This document shows positions 59,675 to 64,000 of a stretch of 64,000 nt of DNA, piece after piece (within the stretch, counting starts at the first letter, position 1; the number at the start of each line of letters is the position of its first letter). The stretch comes from Okapia johnstoni (lineage: Eukaryota; Chordata; Mammalia; Artiodactyla; Giraffidae). Where the stretch lies: assembly GCA_024291935.2 (NCBI GenBank), contig CM044305.1, positions 87,908,397-87,972,396 on the forward strand. Reading direction: 5' to 3'. The notes below the pieces were generated by a model. It was not told the DNA's origin, searched no databases, and saw only the letters and a list, made by a program, of their open reading frames with translations. The translations under genes and the position numbers were made by a program.

Positions 59675-60782
59675 TGTTGTTAGCTTTTTAAATTAATTTA
59701 TTTATTTTAATTGGAGGATAATTACTTTACAATATTGGAGTGGTTTTTGCCATACATTGACATGAATCAGCCATGGGTGTACAAGTGTTCCCCATCTTGA
59801 ATCCCCCTCCCACCTCCCTCCCCATCCCATCCCTCAGGGTCATCCCAGTGCACCAGCCCTGAGCACCCTGTCTCATGCATTGAACCTGGACTGGCTATCT
59901 GTTTCACATATGATAATACACATGTTTCAATGCTATTCTCTCAAAGCATCCCACCCTCACCTTCTCCCACCGAGTCCAAAAGACTGTTCTTTACATCTGT
60001 GTCTCTTTTGCTTTCTTGCATATAGGGTCCTCATTACCATCTTTCTAAATTCCATATATATGCGTTAGTATAATGTATTGGTGTTTTTCTTTCTGAATTA
60101 CTTCACTCTGTATAATAGGCTCCAGTTTCATCTGCCTCATTAGAACTGATTCAAATGCATTCTTTTTTAATGGCTGAGTAATATTCCACTGTGTACATGT
60201 ACCACAGCTTTCTTATCCATTTGTCTGCCACGAATGGATGTCTGTCAGACATCTAGGTTGCTTCCATGTCCTGGCTATTATAAACAGTGCTGCAATGAAC
60301 ATTGGGGTACACGTGTCTCTTTCAATTCTAGTTTCCTCGGTGTGTATGCCCAGCAGTGGGATTGCTGGGTCGTATGGCAGTTCTAGTCCCAGTTTTTTAA
60401 CGAATCTCCACACTGTTCTCCATAGTGGCTGTACTAGTTTGCAGTCCCACCAACAGGGTAAGAGGGTTCCCTTTTCTCCACACCCTCTCCAGCATTGATT
60501 GCTTGTAGACTTTTTGATAGCGGCCATTCTGATTGGTGTGAGATGGTACCTTCATTGTGGTTTTGATTTGCATTTCTCTAATAATGAGTGATGCTGAGCG
60601 TCTTTTCATGTGTTTGTTAGCCATCTGTATGTCTTCTTTGGAGAAATATCTGTTTAGTTCTTTGGCCCATTTTTTGATTGGGTCATTTATTTTTCTGGAA
60701 TTGAGCTGCACGAGCTGCTTGTATATTTTTGAGATTAATTCTTTGTAAGTTGCTTCATTTGCTATGTTGTTAGCTTTTTAAA
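59675..60782 (-). mobile_element. 5'-truncated L1 with perfect 18-bp TSD, antisense
   Basis: L1 body 59693-60764 carries the 3'UTR then the ORF2 C-terminus in reverse ('[18 protein letters not shown]' in 60213-60527; '[20 protein letters not shown]' in 60397-60711). The identical 18-mer tgttgttagctttttaaa occurs at 59675-59692 and 60765-60782. The A/T-rich tail at the left end and the exact TSD indicate fairly recent target-primed insertion. Confidence 0.95.
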
Positions 60783-61118
60783 ATTTTTTTTCTTTATTTT
60801 TGCCTGTGCTGGGTTCTTCATTTCTGTGCAGGCTTTCTCTAGTTGTGGCAAGCAGGGGCTATTCTTCATTGCTGTGCCAGCTTCTCATTGCATTGGCTTC
60901 TCTTGTTGCAAAGCATGGGCTCTAGGATACTCAGGCTTCAGTAGCCATGGCATGTGGGCTCAGTAGTTGTAGCTCACAGGCTTTAGAGTGCAGGCTCAAT
61001 AGTTGTGGCACAGATTTACTTGATTCGCGGCATGTTGAATCTTCCTGGACCAGGGATCGAACCCATGTCTCCTGCATTGGCAGGCAGATTCTTTACCACT
61101 GAGACCCCAGGCAAGCCC
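60783..61118 (-). mobile_element. tRNA-derived SINE-like element split by the L1
   Basis: Antisense: 'gcctgtgctgggttcttcat', 'tctagttgtggcaagcaggg', 'ccagggatcgaacccatgtc', 'gcaggcagattctttaccac'. Its T-rich 3' end appears to resume left of the L1 (59656-59674). Outer repeats taaagttgct(a/g)tttc near 59641 and 61119 look like its own target-site duplication, so the L1 inserted into this SINE. Confidence 0.8.
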
Positions 61119-61304
61119 CTAAAGTTGCTGTTTCAATAGAAGAATTTAAACCACTCATGTAAGAAGAAAATAGATTTTGATGGAACTCTGTAAAATCTTT
61201 AAAAGAAGCATTTCGTATGAGTGCTTATGGATTTGTACTTTGATGAAAACAAGCAGCATGTGTTCAAAAGACATTTGAAAAATGGTGTTTTCTTCTTTCC
61301 ACAG

Positions 61305-61418
61305 ATAATAATTGCTGTAAGCCAGCTGATAATGGATGTAGCACTAAGTGGAGGATCAAGATTTCAGGAGTCTTTATTCATTATCAATAACTTTGCAAAC
61401 AGTGACAGACTTATGAAG
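61305..61418 (+). pseudogene. DOCK11: DOCK11 pseudo-exon 6, frame intact
   Basis: Acceptor 'ttctttccacag', donor 'gtatgt', 38 codons in phase: '[20 protein letters not shown]' then '[18 protein letters not shown]'. No stop, but Met replaces an expected Ala after 'QLI', and Leu replaces an expected Pro in the 'SDR-MK' ending. DOCK11 is strongly conserved, so such changes fit loss of constraint. Confidence 0.95.
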
Positions 61419-61772
61419 GTATGTTCTCACTTTAAGTGAAAAGTTAGAACCATGTTCACTGTTAGGGGAGTTTCACTTCTCAAGGTAAACTGTGTATTGG
61501 ATTCACAACTTTTATATAGTATCAAGTGTATACAATGTGAGCTTCACAAGTCAACGCTTTGTCTAGTACATCCCTGTACCTCTAGCACCTAGAACACTGC
61601 TAGGTACACAGTAAATATTCAGTATTAGTTGAATGGGTGAATGAATGACTATACTGTGTGTACATAATTATGATAGGATTTGATTTTTTTATGGGCTTGA
61701 TATTTAAACTTACTTAGAAAAGAAATGGGTTTTTTTTTTTTCCCTCAACTGTTGTTACCAGTTATAAGATTG
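61419..61772. other. intron with L2 fragment
   Basis: 61555-61660 resembles an L2 3' end in plus orientation ('ccctgtacctctagcaccta', 'gtgaatgaatgac'). The rest is unassigned. Confidence 0.55.
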
Positions 61773-61773
61773 G

Positions 61774-61927
61774 CTAATTAAGCACTTGGAGAAGAAAATG
61801 GCACCCCACTCCAGTACTCTTGCCTGGAAAATCCCATGGATGGAGGAGTCTGGTGGGCTACAGTCCATGGGGTCACAAAGAGTCAGACACGACTGAGCGG
61901 CTTCACTACTACTACTAATTAAGCACT
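61774..61927 (+). mobile_element. truncated Bov-A SINE with 13-bp TSD
   Basis: Body 61787-61914: 'accccactccagtactcttg', 'gagtctggtgggctacagtc', 'gagtcagacacgactgagcg', (ACT)n tail. ctaattaagcact at 61774-61786 and 61915-61927 is an exact direct repeat. Confidence 0.94.
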
Positions 61928-63265
61928 GAGTTGGAAATTTCACAAAACTTTACTTACTAGAGTAGCTAACAGCTGCCGGATCCTTTGCCAGCAGATGAGG
62001 AATGGCACAGAAGGGATTCATTACTTGATGATTTTCTGAGCTTAAAGAATCATCTGTTAACTGGGGCTTGCCAGAGATACTCATTGGCAAACCCACACCC
62101 AAGACTGTCGTTCTTAGGCAACCGTTGGCTGAGGCCAAACCCACGACCCCGAACACCATTAGTCTTTCCTCCTATATACTTAAAACCTAAAACGTTGTAA
62201 AAGTTCATTTGTTGTTTTGTTGCGTGGAGAGTAGGTTCTGTTCTTCAGTGATGTATGTGTACAAGGGAAGAAGACTCCTTTGCCAATAGAGAATGTTTCC
62301 TCCCAGAGGAATCATCCCCATTCTTGGGAAAGGTCATCTTCCAGCATAATTTGACAACTTGTGTAAAATCTGGAAAAAAAAAAGTTCACAGTCACAGCAT
62401 ACTTGATGTTTGGGACGTGTTGAATCTTTGTACCAAAACTTATTCCCATAGGAGTGAGTGTTGCTTAGACTGAAAAAAAAAAAAAAAAAAGAACAACACT
62501 GAATAGTGCCAGCCATTCTCAGGCTGGGAAAGTTTGCTTTTCAGCCAGTTCTACTGGTTCCTTAAGCAATCGGTATATATTCCAACTAATCCCAATAGCA
62601 CAGAAATAGCTTATGTCATTTAGGATCTTTTACTCATACCCTAAGAGTTTATTTTCCTAGTTTTATACCATCCTTAATTCCATGTTATATAAACGTTAGA
62701 CTGCCAACTTTTTCGAAGTAAATGGGGTCTGTTTTAGCCCTCCTTGATAGGAAATCTTTTTCATGACTCATTTGTGAAATGACAGTTTTATTCAGGTAGG
62801 GCAATCATTACCAATAAACTCTATTGCAACAAAGGTATAGCTTTCTCCCATAAATGAAATCTCTACTAATGTATAAGAAGAGACTATATATATATACGTA
62901 TATATGCACACGTATATACACACGCACACACACACATATGGATAATCATTTTAAAAAGTCATCTTTAAAGAAGACACTTTTGAATATAATTTTCTCCACC
63001 TTTGGCGATATTCACATTGAAAAGCTTCCTAAGGCCTATACCTGTCCCTACTCCTCAGAACCCTACATATAATTGTGGGGTGAATAAGAAGCCATAGGAC
63101 TGACAAAGAGGGCACTCTAACTTTGTGCTTTTGAGGACAAAAGCGATGCTTTAAGAGAAAGTAATGATCTCTTTAAACTCTATAGAGTGTTCTGTGATTC
63201 ATAAACTCTTATTTGCATAATGGAAATGTCTACAGTATGGTTTTCACATTGATGCATATGGCAGT
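61928..63265. other. pseudogene intron, unassigned, with TA/CA microsatellite
   Basis: No exon seen. A compound (TA)n/(CA)n microsatellite lies at 62886-62938 and an A-run at 62473-62490. Short ORFs have no motifs. Confidence 0.5.
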
Positions 63266-63269
63266 TGGT

Positions 63270-63510
63270 AGATGGAAGAGTGACTAAGGTCATGAGCTCT
63301 GTAGCCCAACTGCCTGAGTGTCAGTCCTGTCTCTACCACCTACTAACTTCACAACTTTGGCCGAACTAAATAACTGCTGTGTATCTTGGTTTTCCATTGG
63401 TAGAATGAATTATAATAGTAATTAATTCATAATGTTGTTATAAAGTTTAATACATGTAAAGTGCCCAGGCCACTGCTTGTTGCATAGTAAGATATCAATT
63501 TTTAGTTACT
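63270..63510 (+). repeat. MIR SINE
   Basis: 'taaggtcatgagctctgtag', 'cccaactgcctgagtgtcag', 'cttggttttccattggtaga' and 'gcatagtaagatatcaattt' in MIR order, plus strand. Confidence 0.8.
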
Positions 63511-63862
63511 ATTGTTACTAAAATTAAACAGTAAAGGCGAACATGGATCACCTTCATGGCAATTGAATTGACAGCAGAGGAGGCGGGGTCCAAAACCAGG
63601 TAGTCTGGCTCCAAAGTCCATGCTTTTATGTGTTAGGAATATACTGCCATCAAACTCAGTGCCTTTGAAGCCTGAGATACTAGAATATTTTTTTAAAGAA
63701 TTAATTTAAAACTCTTTAGGGATGCCCACATGCCAAGAACCAAGAACCAAATACCGAGATCTCTGACAAGGGGTAAAAGTTCTATGTTATTCCCAAGATG
63801 GGCTGCTTAGGCTTAGAGCACACCAGTAATATTGATAAATATGTCTTTTTTGTTTGTTTTGA

Positions 63863-64000
<138 letters not shown>

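Overview
The window is mammalian genomic DNA from a ruminant, most likely a bovid. The evidence is the repeat content: BovB (RTE) LINEs ending in (ACTGA)n, Bov-tA, Bov-A2 and ART2A-type SINEs, and ruminant L1 elements. There is no bacterial-style gene organisation. Almost every open reading frame longer than 60 codons is part of a LINE, a SINE, or chance.

Layout. 1-12.3 kb: old L2, MIR, MaLR-like and L1M remnants, a nearly complete but broken BovB (about 3.1-6.94 kb), younger L1 3' ends and a BovB 3' fragment. 12.3-16.4 kb: mostly unassigned, partly GC-rich single-copy-looking DNA plus a truncated L1. 16.4-18.05 kb: a rearranged BovB. 19.28-19.63 kb: a pseudogene of the 3' end of 28S rRNA. 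20.4-20.9 kb: a local tandem duplication. 22.5-31.7 kb: a full-length antisense L1 whose 5'UTR holds about seven GC-rich monomers of about 165 bp. 31.8-34.4 kb: a tandem array of about 322-bp units, eight copies, not a repeat family I recognise. 34.4-35.65 kb: unrecognised sequence with a 110-codon minus-strand ORF and a CpG-rich block. About 22.9-34.9 kb is saturated with one-base indels in both the L1 and the array, which looks like unpolished long-read consensus.

38.27-64.0 kb (window end) is the main gene-derived content: seven plus-strand exons of DOCK11, the Zizimin2 guanine-nucleotide exchange factor, X-linked in placental mammals. They encode the region just before the DHR2 domain. 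The copy keeps its introns but is broken: three in-frame TGA codons (each where Arg is expected), a 14-bp insertion, a 1-bp deletion, a 1-bp insertion, and a lost splice-acceptor AG. I read it as a decayed, unprocessed duplicate, possibly on a sex chromosome (inference). An antisense L1 of about 8 kb sits in one of its introns, inside a pair of inverted repeats about 340 bp long.

I do not see a complete, intact protein-coding gene. The best candidate for something undescribed is the 322-bp array together with the adjacent minus-strand ORF and CpG-rich block at 31.8-35.65 kb. They could be parts of one repeat-rich gene running leftwards. The apparent sequencing noise prevents proof, so this stays a hypothesis.
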